Shown here piece by piece: positions 43,001-51,569 of a DNA stretch of 64,000 nucleotides. The notes under the pieces were generated by a model. That model did not search any database. It saw only the letters and a list, made by a program, of their open reading frames with translations, and was not told where the DNA came from. The stretch spans positions 124,001 to 188,000 of the forward strand of contig NZ_SCOL01000002.1 in NCBI RefSeq assembly GCF_005503015.1, read 5' to 3'. Made by a program: the position numbers and the translations under genes. The stretch comes from Bacillus sp. E(2018) (GTDB lineage Bacteria > Bacillota > Bacilli > Bacillales > Fictibacillaceae). Positions within the stretch are counted from its first letter, which is position 1. Every line of letters begins with the position of its first letter.

Positions 43001-45974
43001 TCAAATTCTTTGTTAGTTTTTCAAATTTACCCGTTGGAGAAATATATGCACCAGGTGTTTTATAATCTTTTATAAATTGATGGTTAGTTCCATCTTCATC
43101 AGTAAATATTATATTTCCTTGTTGATTTTCCTTCAGTGAAACCTCTAGATTTGAAATCCAACCTTGTCCAAAGATACCTTTATTTGTTGAAAGACTGTTA
43201 TATGTTCTTGAGATCGAGTTTGATGGTCCCTTACCTTCTATGCTTAAGTCAGTTTCACCAAAAACAAAGTTACCTAATGGATTTGCGCTACCTTTTGGAA
43301 TAGATATTGATTGTAAATATTCCTCTGTGCCAAGAAAATCAGTTGTTTTTGGCATATGTGGCATAAAAGCAGTGCTTGAATAACTAGATTCCCCAACTTC
43401 ATTATATGCGCTTAATCTAAACCAATAATTAGTAAATGTCTGGTAGTTTCCTCCTGAATTTACATAAACCAAGTTGGGATTTGTTGCTAAATCTGTGCCA
43501 ATACCATTGTTCGGAGTAGTATGAAGTTGATAATTACCAGCAGCAATCTCCAAGATGGTTGGCCAAATATCCTGATCTTTTGTTGACCAAGAAGTTACAT
43601 TCCCAACATCAATTGACTGATATTCTTTTCCATTAAATATCCATAATTTATAACCGTCAGCGCCTACTATCTTATCCCACTTTAAGTCAACAAAACCATA
43701 TTTGTTATTTTTAAAATTACTGAATACCGAACCTGTAGGACTTGAAGGTCTTGTTGGAACCGTTGTGTTAGGGATAGTTGGTCTGTATGATCCCGAATTT
43801 ATAGTAGAACCATGTGCATTATATGCACTTACAAGAATCCAATAGTTTTTAGTATTTTCATATGTTGTATTTCCTGCATTTCTATATATTACAGATGGGT
43901 CAGATGATAGTTCAGTTCCTAAACTATCAGTATGATATAGGTACCTTTTAGAAGTTAATTCAGTAGCTGTTGGATATAATTTTTTTCCTTTACTTGTCCA
44001 AGTAGTACTATTTCCTGCATCAAATGATTGATATGTTTTCCCATTAAAAATCCATACTTTATAGCCAGTAGCTCCTGAAACAGGGCTCCAATTCACATTA
44101 ACATAGCCTGTTCCATCTCCATTTGAAAAGGCAGAACCTATCGGTATTGCAGGTGTCTCTAATACTGGAATAGTAGGCACAGTTCCTTCTGAGGCAGCAC
44201 TCTCACCCCCAGGATAAACGGCAATAACCTTCATTGCATAATTTTTTCTTGTGTCGTATGTGCCTCCACCTGAAGCTTTATAAACATAAGATGGATCTTC
44301 TGGGAGCTCGATTCCATCTTTATTATGTTTTAAACCTTTAAATCCTTCAGATTGAATTTGTTGTGGAGATGGCCAAATCTTTTGATTCTTTGTAGACCAT
44401 GAAGTTACATTCCCCACTGGGAATTCCTCATAAACTTTACCGTTAAAAATTAATACTTTATACGATGATGCACCAGGAACAGCATTCCATTTTAAGTCAA
44501 CATATCCCGTATTCGAGGTATTGCCATACGTATATGCTTCACTAGTAGGTGTACTCGTCGTTGGATAATGGTATGTTACTGATAGAACAGGTTTATTTGA
44601 ACTATTTTCTGACGAATAGAATTTTTTCCAATAGGAAGTACCGAATGTACTTGTATGAATTTTAAAACCATAATTCGTGCTTTTTCCTTCTACCCAGTTC
44701 TTAACTGTATTAGTAACTGGAAACTCTGCCCACTGACCGCGATAAACAGTATCACTTGCAATGTTTGCAGTTTTCGAAGGGGGTTTGTTATTCCAATTCA
44801 TAGTCCCTTCTGACCAGGTAGTGGTTCCACCTACTTCATCAACCCATACTCCAGTAGGGGTGTCTACATAGTAGGAGTGACCAGTATATAGTTTTAAAGT
44901 TGCTGAATCTATGATGCTGTATTTGAATGGTGTAACATCCTGCTTTAAATATGCGTAGTTTAAACCTGAGCTTGCATCATATTTACCTACTTTTAAGGAA
45001 TAGAATCCTGCACTTGAATCCCAAGAGCTACCATAATTTGCAGTAGGGTATGCATCGCTTACAAAAGTATCATGCGTTGTTGCTGCTGTTTTAGTTGTTG
45101 GATCAACATAAATTGGATAAACTCGTTCTTTACTTAATAACCATTCTTTATCTACTTTTATTGATAAACTCCATGTATTTGACTCTGTTTTTTCAATTTC
45201 AAAATTTACATTTTCTGAACGTGGAGCTTCTGCTGACTCTTTATTAATATTAGAATCAGTCATAAATGGTTTTGGAATCATGAATTTCACTTGTTGATTT
45301 TCATTAACAAAAGAAATTGAACCATTTTCTTCTAAGATAGGAGTAAGGTTTGTATTCACATTAAAACGAAACGTATCTAATTTTGTCTTTTTATTAATAA
45401 CTATATCTTCTTTAATGGCACTATCCGTGATAATGTTTCTTAAATCAATGTTAGGATAGACATTATGATAAGTTATTAAGTTATCTTTATATTTTGCTTT
45501 AGTTGTATTTGGAGTTAATACTGTCTCTCCATTGCTAGCATTAACCATTTTATAATTTAAATAATAAGAACCATCTTTAAATGAGACATAATCTTCGTTT
45601 CTAACCTCTTTATTAAATTCAGCATTTATTAGTGTGTTAATAGGTTTAATTTTATTCTCTTCAACTATTAAATTTGAATTTATTTCTTCGAATTCACCTT
45701 TGTTATTTTTTTTATGAATCGGTTTTGAATAAATATCTTTTGTATATGTTCCATCCCCGTTATCAACTACTTTTTCTTTTTCTTTTCGGTTCTTTTTAAT
45801 CTCTTTTCTTTGCTTTTTTTCTACAGATGGAGCTTTCGCAACCGATTCTTCCTTTTTAGTTTTACTACTTTGATTATTTGTAACGGCACTTACTTCTTTT
45901 AAGCCATCTAAAGGAAAGCTACTTAGAATTAAAACAAACGCTAAAAAGAAGTGTATTATTGGTTTCTTGCTCAT
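40062..45974 (-). CDS. wapA: WapA/Rhs-type wall-associated toxin
   Basis: 1970 residues. Residues 1-29 are a signal peptide, followed by a lysine-rich stretch. A DNRLRE-type domain (HDTFVSDAYPTANYGSSWDS) covers about 290-470. Three repeats of about 115 residues follow, each with Y-K-V/L-W-I-F-N-G-K and a WST or WTS turn. Then come about 900 residues of YD/Rhs repeats, and the Rhs core (YYFDSYSELYYLSARYYNP, ending DPSGKK at about 1845). The last 125 residues are the toxic tip, with HVKKDHRNPKKAK and VTLERDGDLVTTYPLQ, a pattern of RNases of the barnase/EndoU/colicin E5 group (inference). The ATG follows AAGGGGA. Confidence 0.9.
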   Translation of the reverse strand: MSKKPIIHFFLAFVLILSSFPLDGLKEVSAVTNNQSSKTKKEESVAKAPSVEKKQRKEIKKNRKEKEKVVDNGDGTYTKDIYSKPIHKKNNKGEFEEINSNLIVEENKIKPINTLINAEFNKEVRNEDYVSFKDGSYYLNYKMVNASNGETVLTPNTTKAKYKDNLITYHNVYPNIDLRNIITDSAIKEDIVINKKTKLDTFRFNVNTNLTPILEENGSISFVNENQQVKFMIPKPFMTDSNINKESAEAPRSENVNFEIEKTESNTWSLSIKVDKEWLLSKERVYPIYVDPTTKTAATTHDTFVSDAYPTANYGSSWDSSAGFYSLKVGKYDASSGLNYAYLKQDVTPFKYSIIDSATLKLYTGHSYYVDTPTGVWVDEVGGTTTWSEGTMNWNNKPPSKTANIASDTVYRGQWAEFPVTNTVKNWVEGKSTNYGFKIHTSTFGTSYWKKFYSSENSSNKPVLSVTYHYPTTSTPTSEAYTYGNTSNTGYVDLKWNAVPGASSYKVLIFNGKVYEEFPVGNVTSWSTKNQKIWPSPQQIQSEGFKGLKHNKDGIELPEDPSYVYKASGGGTYDTRKNYAMKVIAVYPGGESAASEGTVPTIPVLETPAIPIGSAFSNGDGTGYVNVNWSPVSGATGYKVWIFNGKTYQSFDAGNSTTWTSKGKKLYPTATELTSKRYLYHTDSLGTELSSDPSVIYRNAGNTTYENTKNYWILVSAYNAHGSTINSGSYRPTIPNTTVPTRPSSPTGSVFSNFKNNKYGFVDLKWDKIVGADGYKLWIFNGKEYQSIDVGNVTSWSTKDQDIWPTILEIAAGNYQLHTTPNNGIGTDLATNPNLVYVNSGGNYQTFTNYWFRLSAYNEVGESSYSSTAFMPHMPKTTDFLGTEEYLQSISIPKGSANPLGNFVFGETDLSIEGKGPSNSISRTYNSLSTNKGIFGQGWISNLEVSLKENQQGNIIFTDEDGTNHQFIKDYKTPGAYISPTGKFEKLTKNLTNNSYVIVTKEQLNYNFNNIGKLVDITDAHNNKYSLTYNTNNQLSSLKDPSGRNITLTYNTEGFVSVIKDFSNQIYSYNYFDNKLVEVVYPENKISKFSYNADGQLASVQEPGETNKTEFLYGDNRIESVVDENGSITKLNYNDSLGIVEVVDPKNTSTQYFYNEKGNPLKVIEDTKGIKLTTQYEYKDNLLINTIDSKGISTSSVYDNSGNIIEETDGEGNQIFYEYDEKNNLISSQDALGNRTENVYNTLGDLISSTDPDGTSSFYTYDQFGNQLSIKDPEQNLTEFTYDTSGNYLIQHKDQLQKSVTSEYNNLGNKTAFIDGKGQKSTYLYNANNLLTNVTDPKLNKTSFNYDSFGNLSSITNAKNNTISFKYDESGNLVSTTNPLEQSSTFSYDKNGNKTQEIDGSGNTLLYNYDSLNRVNEYYINGVKEFAFSYDKNNNLSTVINWKNNDNIFYNYNDNNKLIELRNGVHSLGYDYDANNNLLKLNIFNGVSTASTEYQYNELNRVTALFSNGQKLIGYGYDQRENNTSISRANGTQTYLEYDAANELNNYKNYDSNGALLSHYKYELDENGNWINIATKEGVISYEYNNLIQLTKETFEDGTSISYEYDSVGNRTKKTHSNDASKTAVYSYNKANQLINVNGRSLQYDSNGNLITDGEKLYFYDAENQLVEIKSILGTSLAKYTYDHNGYRIKTETTSETIKHYYSGDKLIYETDAQGNIIAEYSWGVAGPETMTRNGMTYYYHTNGHGDVTLITDSSSNIVATYKYDAWGNVIDETGSLINPLRYAGYYFDSYSELYYLSARYYNPMFGVFLSKDPILGDLQEPLTLNGYNYANNNPIMFKDPSGKKGYRDGEAGYELGQSLADWLNRPKKINFTKKGVDHVKKDHRNPKKAKDKSQWTVSDWQYYAKYTFKHYDRWEVERYGRYTYQRAYSKALGVNKKGKKLYKVKVTLERDGDLVTTYPLQKFQSFYDR

Positions 45975-46264
45975 TTAGAATCCCCTTACACACATAGTTA
46001 CCAGAAATTTTATTTATATCAAAAAAATTCCGATACTAGAAAATAATAATATATTTAAATAGATAATAAATAGGTATATTAGACTATTATTTTTAGATTA
46101 TTATGATTAACATAATAAAAATCCTTTTATATATTTTCCAAATGTTTGTTAACAATACTAATTTCTACTCATTAGCATGTCTCTATTTCTGATGCTATGC
46201 GACCCGATTCAATTCAAATACCAAGTATTTTTTCAGTACGCATCTTCTAATCCCACAACTTAAA
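45975..46264. other. AT-rich region upstream of wapA, no gene seen
   Basis: About 290 bases with no credible open frame on either strand. It presumably holds the wapA promoter and leader. I could not identify a convincing -35/-10 pair or operator. Confidence 0.4.
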
Positions 46265-46640
46265 ATAAGCGCATATTATATGGTTTGTTCAATATCATCA
46301 ACATATTCATAATCATCCAACGGAACTCTACTTGAATGGGCCTTTCAGTTATCGTAAACTTATTGATTTGGCCCCGATGCTGATTTTATCAATCTGCTGA
46401 ATCTAATTAAATCTACAATTGAAGTTAAAGAATGAAGACGCAATATTAGGAAAAGCCACACTCTCGTAATAAGAATGTGGCTGAGTGTGGCTTGGATTTT
46501 AGAGCTTTGTAGATTTAATCTCAGATGGTTGCGAAAAACTATGTTATGTAAAAAATGATGAAGTCTTTTCTTCGATAATAGAGATTGTTTTACTATCAAT
46601 ATAGACTGACGCTGTAATAATCTCCTGCTTACTCTTAGCA
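46265..46640 (-). pseudogene. Degraded coding remnant
   Basis: On the minus strand two protein-like stretches remain in different frames. The first reads FPAIAKSKQEIITASVYIDS and continues KTISIIEEKTSSFF to a stop. The second reads KAHSSRVPLDDYEYVDDIEQ and ends TI and TAA. A hairpin (GCCACACTC/GAGTGTGGC, 46452-46495) lies between them. The family is not recognised. Confidence 0.45.
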
Positions 46641-46658
46641 ATTGCAGGAAACAATTTG

Positions 46659-47330
46659 TTATTCACACGCTTTATACGGCCCTAATGCCTCAGCAGAACA
46701 ATAGATTTTAAAACGACTCTCAATGTGTCTCCCAAACTCTTCGTAATCCTCAATCGCTAGTCCCTTATTCTCAATCTCCACCTTGGATGTTTTAGGAATG
46801 CGTATATTAAAATAAAACGATTCAATGCCTAACTGGTTACTTACCATTTGTTTAATGTCTAGAATCTTTTTGATCACTGCTTCTTCCTGGTTTCTTTCGG
46901 TAATAAAAAAATTTACTGAAAAACTTAGTTTGTCATATCTCTTATCATTAATATATTCCTCTACTGTACCTTGGTATAAATCTGGAGTTTCATAATGGTA
47001 TAGGACTGGCATGCCGGTAAGTGGCTGTAAATATGGGATGACCAACTGGGCTAGCGTGTAGTTTTCATAATAGGCTTCATTTCCCCCATGAACCATTTCA
47101 AACCTTTCTTCTGGGTGCCCCACTGGATAGGCTTCCATTCTAGCTTCTCCTGCACCAAACTCGTAAATATAGTTTTCGACCACAAATTCTTTTCCAAACT
47201 TCTCTTCTAAATATTGCTTTGCCCCCTCAGTGGCCTTCGTTTCATTTCCAAAAAATTGTTCCCAGGTACTTATTAAAAAGAAGGCAATCAAAAAAGCAAA
47301 TGCGCTTAAAAAGACATATCTCTTTTTCAC
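46659..47330 (-). CDS. Uncharacterised membrane-anchored protein
   Basis: 223 residues beginning MKKRYVFLSAFAFLIAFFLI, one membrane segment with the rest outside. The ectodomain contains QYLEEKFGKEFVVENYIYEF, then EARMEAYPVGHPEERFE. This pattern (short helix, two strands, G/D-rich turn) recalls the small lipoproteins at 35297 and 35734. It starts at GTG behind GGGAGAA. Possibly another surface immunity protein; not certain. Confidence 0.7.
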   Translation of the reverse strand: MKKRYVFLSAFAFLIAFFLISTWEQFFGNETKATEGAKQYLEEKFGKEFVVENYIYEFGAGEARMEAYPVGHPEERFEMVHGGNEAYYENYTLAQLVIPYLQPLTGMPVLYHYETPDLYQGTVEEYINDKRYDKLSFSVNFFITERNQEEAVIKKILDIKQMVSNQLGIESFYFNIRIPKTSKVEIENKGLAIEDYEEFGRHIESRFKIYCSAEALGPYKACE

Positions 47331-47394
47331 GTAATGTTCTCCCTGTTAATTTTCTATCCTGTTTCGACCTTCTATAAATAGTTCATAGATTTCC

Positions 47395-48132
47395 TTACTC
47401 TAAGCAGTTGAAACAGGCATGCATAGTAATAGAAGTTAGATTCACCTTACAAATTCCACAAACTTTCTTCCTTTTCTTATCCCATAAAAATGCACATCGC
47501 TTACAGAATGTTTTGGTGTCTATCATAGACATGTACCGTTTATGGTCCGCAATACTTTTCAATATTGCTCTTTTTCTTATAGTAGCTTCTAGGTTGTTCC
47601 AAACTAAATCTCTTAACTTCCCATGCCTCATACCATTTTTCACTGAATTAAATGAAGGAGCAACACCTAATTTAGGATGATATGCTAACATTTTGGGTTC
47701 ATCAAATTCGTGTTTACATTTTACACACTTATTAGCAGGTTTCATTGTTTTTCTTTTGCTAATGCTTCTCATCTCACATGATGGACATGCTTCCCTTTGT
47801 TCAGAGAACTGATCAAGGTATTCCTGAACTTCTTGATCATTTACAGTTGGAAGAGAATTATTCATTAGTTCTTCCTTCAAATATTCTTCAAATACTTCAT
47901 TGACATTTTGTTTGTAAGGTGTTGGATGCCACATGTGTTGGATGACCATTGGCGGCTTGGAACTATTGCATGATTCACAAGAATCTTTTATCATTTCATT
48001 CCTCTTTTTTCTCCAATCCTCAGTCTGCCACGGTTTTGTTGTGGAACCATAAATTAACTCTCCTGCTTCCACGTACGATATTTCATTTAATTTAAGACTT
48101 TCTTCAATTTTGTTTAGTTCTATTAGATTCAA
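47395..48132 (-). CDS. Zinc-ribbon protein of unknown function
   Basis: 245 residues with four Cys-x2-Cys pairs: CESC (about 52), CPSC (about 116), CVKC (about 136) and the C-terminal set CKRC, CGIC, CFNC. The segment EDWRKKRNEMIKDSCESC, then QHMWHP, resembles the zinc site of HNH-like proteins but has no complete HNH motif. No membrane segment is present. AAGAGGT precedes the ATG. Confidence 0.65.
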   Translation of the reverse strand: MNLIELNKIEESLKLNEISYVEAGELIYGSTTKPWQTEDWRKKRNEMIKDSCESCNSSKPPMVIQHMWHPTPYKQNVNEVFEEYLKEELMNNSLPTVNDQEVQEYLDQFSEQREACPSCEMRSISKRKTMKPANKCVKCKHEFDEPKMLAYHPKLGVAPSFNSVKNGMRHGKLRDLVWNNLEATIRKRAILKSIADHKRYMSMIDTKTFCKRCAFLWDKKRKKVCGICKVNLTSITMHACFNCLE

Positions 48133-48171
48133 TACCTCTTACCTCTTTCTTAACGAGTTTCATTCCCTATA

Positions 48172-48199
48172 TTGTATATTTTACCAAATATGGTAGTAT
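48172..48199 (+). promoter_or_regulatory. Promoter of the c-di-GMP riboswitch transcript
   Basis: TTGTAT, 16 bases, TAGTAT. The spacer and downstream bases are nearly the same as at 21817-21844. Confidence 0.7.
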
Positions 48200-48220
48200 A
48201 AAAGTATGATTAAAATCCAG

Positions 48221-48299
48221 ATAAAGGCAAACTTATTGAAAAATAAGGACGCAAAACTGCGGGTCTAAGGTCTTTAGTACTATGACAGCCGGGTTGCCA
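48221..48299 (+). ncRNA. c-di-GMP-I (GEMM) riboswitch aptamer
   Basis: The hallmarks appear in order: ATAAAGGCAAAC, a short P1b hairpin, GGACGCAAA, CTGCGGGTCTAAGG, a variable hairpin, then GACAGCCGGGTTGCC, which pairs back with the 5' end. This matches the consensus of the class I c-di-GMP riboswitch. It precedes a terminator hairpin and the 215-residue gene, so the second messenger controls that gene by termination or antitermination. The direction of control cannot be told by eye. Confidence 0.92.
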
Positions 48300-48315
48300 A
48301 AGGTATATTTTTTAT

Positions 48316-48350
48316 AAACCTACGGCTTTTTTGAGTAGGTTTTTTATTAT
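48316..48350 (+). terminator. Riboswitch expression-platform terminator
   Basis: AAACCTAC and GTAGGTTT form a stem followed by TTTTTATT, between the aptamer and the ribosome binding site GGGGGAG. Confidence 0.8.
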
Positions 48351-48364
48351 GTAGGGGGAGAAAA

Positions 48365-49012
48365 ATGGGATTCTTAAAGGGATTAGGAAAAGTGGCTGGA
48401 CAAGTTGCCGGGGGAGTAGTCGGTGGCACTGTGAAAATTATTGGGGAAGCTACAAATAATAAATTCATCCAAGAAATCGGTGATGGCGTTTATCATGCGT
48501 CTGTTCAAGCTGGTGAATTAGCAGGACAAGCTGCCAGTGGTCTAGTAGACGTAGCTTCCGGAATAATACAACAAGACAATTCTAAGCTTGATGATGGTTT
48601 TTCCGATATTGGAAAAGCAGTCGGGACTACAGCTAAGGGTGTCGGAAGAACGATTGTAACTGTTGCCCAAAATGGTGGCACTCTCGTTAATGGAATTTTA
48701 GAGAATGATACCACTTTAATAAAAGATGGTGCTAAAGGGCTTGTAAAGACAGCTGCTGTTGTTACGCTTGCCGTTGGTGTCGTTGATATGGTAGATGGGT
48801 CAGATGCAGTGGCAGCAAGTGACTTGCCAGAAACTCCAGCTGATGATAGCCATGTTCAGCATGTTGATCCACACTGGAGAACGTTAGAAGATGGCAGACA
48901 GATTTGGGTTGATGGTGATGGAGATACGACAAATAACCTTTCAGCAGATGAAGGCGGAGGATACTTCAGATCAAATCCTGATGGCATTCTTTCTAACAAC
49001 ATAGACAAATAA
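48365..49012 (+). CDS. Uncharacterised riboswitch-controlled protein
   Basis: 215 residues. The first 150 are glycine- and alanine-rich with amphipathic or weakly hydrophobic stretches (GLGKVAGQVAGGVVGGTVKI, VKTAAVVTLAVGVVDMVDG), like bacteriocin or membrane-associating helices. The last 50 form a distinct module with HVDPHWRTLEDGRQIWVDGD, then GGGYFRSNPDG. There is no classical signal peptide. Family not recognised. Control by c-di-GMP suggests a role in adhesion, biofilm or surface antagonism (inference). GGGGGAG precedes the ATG. Confidence 0.8.
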   Translation: MGFLKGLGKVAGQVAGGVVGGTVKIIGEATNNKFIQEIGDGVYHASVQAGELAGQAASGLVDVASGIIQQDNSKLDDGFSDIGKAVGTTAKGVGRTIVTVAQNGGTLVNGILENDTTLIKDGAKGLVKTAAVVTLAVGVVDMVDGSDAVAASDLPETPADDSHVQHVDPHWRTLEDGRQIWVDGDGDTTNNLSADEGGGYFRSNPDGILSNNIDK

Positions 49013-49169
49013 AAGGACACCATGGATTTGTAGGATTTTTTATATCAATTATTATTACAATTATTTAGCGGTATTACACCGAATTACAGGATTCTTTTTC
49101 GGTTTTATAACATTAGGAGTTTTTTCTTTTTTAGTTACTAGTCCTTTTCAAAGCCTTAACCGTATTAAT

Positions 49170-49210
49170 TTAAAAAACCTCAATTCAAAATTCATGAATT
49201 GAGGTTATTA
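49170..49210. terminator. Terminator hairpin
   Basis: AACCTCAATTC and GAATTGAGGTT form a perfect 11-bp stem. The T run is better on the minus strand (six T), but on the plus strand it also follows the riboswitch-controlled gene. Confidence 0.65.
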
Positions 49211-49289
49211 ATTAAATATACTTCAGCCTGTAGAGGAAGACGGCGCAAGAACTAAATTATGAAATAAAATAAACCGATATAACAAAGAA

Positions 49290-50079
49290 AAGTATAGAAA
49301 AAGCAGAGCTTGGTGATGACGTTGTTGCAATGGGAAGTCCACTTGGTCTGCAAAACGGATCATTAGTGGTTTGAATCGCTCCTTCCAAGTTGAGTCTTTT
49401 CATTACGATAACTTGTACCAGATTACAGCACCGATATCGCCAGGAAACAGCGGCGGTCCAATTTTTAGCGGTACAGATGGATAGGTTCTAGGAATCAACT
49501 CTGTTAAACATACCGCTGAACATATTGGCTTCAGCATACCCATTTATACCGTGCTATCTACTTTGAAAAGTTGGTCTGACCATCCTATGAATCTCTCAGA
49601 CTACGAAGAAGAGTATGTGTACGAGGTACCAGAGTATGATGGAGATTTTTCTGAGGATTACGAGGAATATGATGAAGAAGAAGAAATATATGATGAGTAT
49701 GAATCTTATACCGAACCTTATGAAGGTGAGACGGAATACTATGAATATATTCCTGATGATGCACTGACTGTCGTCTATCAATATTATGACTATGTGAACA
49801 CGGGTCAATATGAATTAGCTTATGATATGATCGGTGGGAACTGGAAATTATCTTCTCCATCACTAGAGGAGTTTGCAACAGCCTATGCCCAAACTTCAAG
49901 TGCAATGATTATTGATCCTTATGTTTACGATAACGGAGACGGTACATTCCAAGTTTATTTAACATTGGAAGCCTCAAGAATATGTGGATGATGTACAACA
50001 AACCACACAGTATGAGCTAAGTTATGTTTTAGGGTTAGAAGATGACGTGCCTAAATTGTTAGGTGGAGAATCGCTTTAA
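49290..50079 (+). pseudogene. Decayed HtrA-like protease
   Basis: It corresponds to the second half of the protease at 22000-23301. GDDVVAMGSPLGLQN, QITAPISPGNSGGPI, the acidic Tyr/Glu linker and YDYVNTGQYELAYDMIGGNW remain, and the end matches down to DDVPKLLGGE. The His and Asp part is missing. There is a deletion after GLQN, an in-frame TAG near 49483 and a frameshift near 49972. The catalytic serine is kept but the gene cannot make a protease. Confidence 0.9.
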
Positions 50080-50085
50080 GAAGGA

Positions 50086-50119
50086 AAAGCCACACTCTAT
50101 TTTAGTATGGAATGTGGCT
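50086..50119 (+). terminator. Terminator-like hairpin after the protease pseudogene
   Basis: AAAGCCACA and TGTGGCTTT pair around a 15-base loop. A similar GCCACACTC hairpin is at 46452-46495. Confidence 0.5.
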
Positions 50120-50146
50120 TTAAGTGAAAAAAGGAGAAACATCAAC

Positions 50147-50320
50147 ATGAAAAAACCTATTTGTTGTCTAAAATGCGGAATACAATTACACAGTTCAGAC
50201 TGGGAAATTTTAAAGGCTCATAACACTTTGCCTGTATGTGATGAATGTGAATTGATAGAATTAATATTAAAAGAAGGAATTATAGACAAAGATTGTAATA
50301 AACTTAGAGTTGTAGAGTAA
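50147..50320 (+). CDS. Small zinc-ribbon-like protein
   Basis: 57 residues with CCLKCG near the N-terminus and CDECE 25 residues later, a likely four-cysteine zinc site. The ATG lies after AAAGGAG. The family is not recognised. It stands alone on the plus strand before the polysaccharide operon. Confidence 0.6.
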   Translation: MKKPICCLKCGIQLHSSDWEILKAHNTLPVCDECELIELILKEGIIDKDCNKLRVVE

Positions 50321-50366
50321 GTTGAGAATAGAAGTATTTAAATACGATAAGGCTTCCCAAAGTTGC

Positions 50367-50420
50367 AATACTTTCTTTCTAAGATAACTAGTTAATACTT
50401 TCTTTCTAAGATAACTAGTT
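50367..50420. repeat. Two-copy 27-bp tandem repeat at the galE 3' end
   Basis: The unit AATACTTTCTTTC followed by TAAGATAACTAGTT occurs twice without a gap; the galE stop codon lies inside the second copy. It probably arose by slippage and does not alter the protein. Confidence 0.85.
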
Positions 50421-51407
50421 AATACTTTTATATCCATTAGGATGATTTTTGTGCCACTGCCATGCTGATGCAATAATCTCTTCAAGTGAATACTCCACTA
50501 CCCAGCCGAGTTCACGATAAATCTTATTAGCAGAAGCAATTAGTTCATCTGGATCTCCTGCTCGTCTTTCAACTTCAACAATACTTGCTTTTATTCCTGT
50601 TACACGTTCACATGTTTCAATAATTTCTCTAACTGAATACCCTCTGCCACTGCCAAGGTTATAAATAGCGTTGGTATTTTTCCCATTTAATATGCTTTCC
50701 AATGAAACTACATGGGCTTTTGCTAGATCTGTTACATGAATATAGTCACGGATACACGTTCCGTCCGGGGTATTGTAATCCGTTCCGAAAATAGAAATAG
50801 ATTGCCGCTGACCAAGTAGATGCTGAATAACAATCGGGATTAAGTGCGATTCAGGTGTATGATCTTCCCCAATCTCCCCCGTTTCATGAGCACCACAAGC
50901 ATTAAAATAACGAAGAATAACATTGTTCAAGCCATATGCATTGTGAAAATCACTAAGCATCTGCTCAACCATCAATTTAGTTTTGCCATATGGATTAATA
51001 GGTGCGACGGGAGTCTCTTCCGTAATCGGTGTTGTTTCAGGAATACCATAAGTTGCAGCGGTTGATGAAAAAATCAGATTCATTACCTTGTATTCTCTCA
51101 TTTTATTAAGCAATGTTAATGTAGCTGTAACATTATTAAGATAATACTTGGCTGGATCCTGAACCGATTCACTTACTAAACTATTTGCTGCTAAATGCAA
51201 GACAGCTTCTATTGAATAGGAAGTGAAAATGTGATTTAGCACCTCAGCGTTTCCTAAATCACCTTCAACAAAAGTAACACGAGAATCCAAGCTCTTTATA
51301 TGACCTGTTGAGAGATTGTCAAGCACTATAACTTCATATCCTTTTTCCAATACTTCTTTTACTGTGTGGCTGCCGATATAACCTGCACCGCCTACTATTA
51401 AAATCAT
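50415..51407 (-). CDS. galE: UDP-glucose 4-epimerase
   Basis: 330 residues. It interconverts UDP-glucose and UDP-galactose (or the N-acetyl forms) for the polysaccharide. The N-terminal NAD site is GGAGYIGSH, the catalytic pair is in NPYGKTK (Tyr-x3-Lys) with the serine in SSTAATYG, and RYFNACGAHETGEIGEDH is conserved. It is the last gene of the leftward operon, 160 bases after the dehydrogenase gene. The ATG follows AAGGAGG. Confidence 0.95.
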   Translation of the reverse strand: MILIVGGAGYIGSHTVKEVLEKGYEVIVLDNLSTGHIKSLDSRVTFVEGDLGNAEVLNHIFTSYSIEAVLHLAANSLVSESVQDPAKYYLNNVTATLTLLNKMREYKVMNLIFSSTAATYGIPETTPITEETPVAPINPYGKTKLMVEQMLSDFHNAYGLNNVILRYFNACGAHETGEIGEDHTPESHLIPIVIQHLLGQRQSISIFGTDYNTPDGTCIRDYIHVTDLAKAHVVSLESILNGKNTNAIYNLGSGRGYSVREIIETCERVTGIKASIVEVERRAGDPDELIASANKIYRELGWVVEYSLEEIIASAWQWHKNHPNGYKSIN

Positions 51408-51569
51408 CTTTGTTTACCTCCTTCTCTTTTAGTTTAGTGAAGGTTATAATATTTAATTTCGTATAATCTCTTATTATCTAATCGATTATTAGTAAGGTAT
51501 CCCTACATTCATTCTTCCTAAAGGGAGCAAAAGACCGCCCCCGCGCTTCCGTTTCTAACCAAATTTGTC

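Noticed and set aside
46360..46641. 93-residue minus-strand open frame as a gene
   Set aside because: Its composition (many Leu, Arg, Ser) is unlike a real protein and it has no ribosome binding site. The protein-like signal in this stretch is in the other frames.
47395..48132. HNH endonuclease call
   Set aside because: The zinc-binding cysteine pairs and an EDWRKKRNEM segment resemble HNH proteins, but the catalytic H-N-H pattern is not complete.
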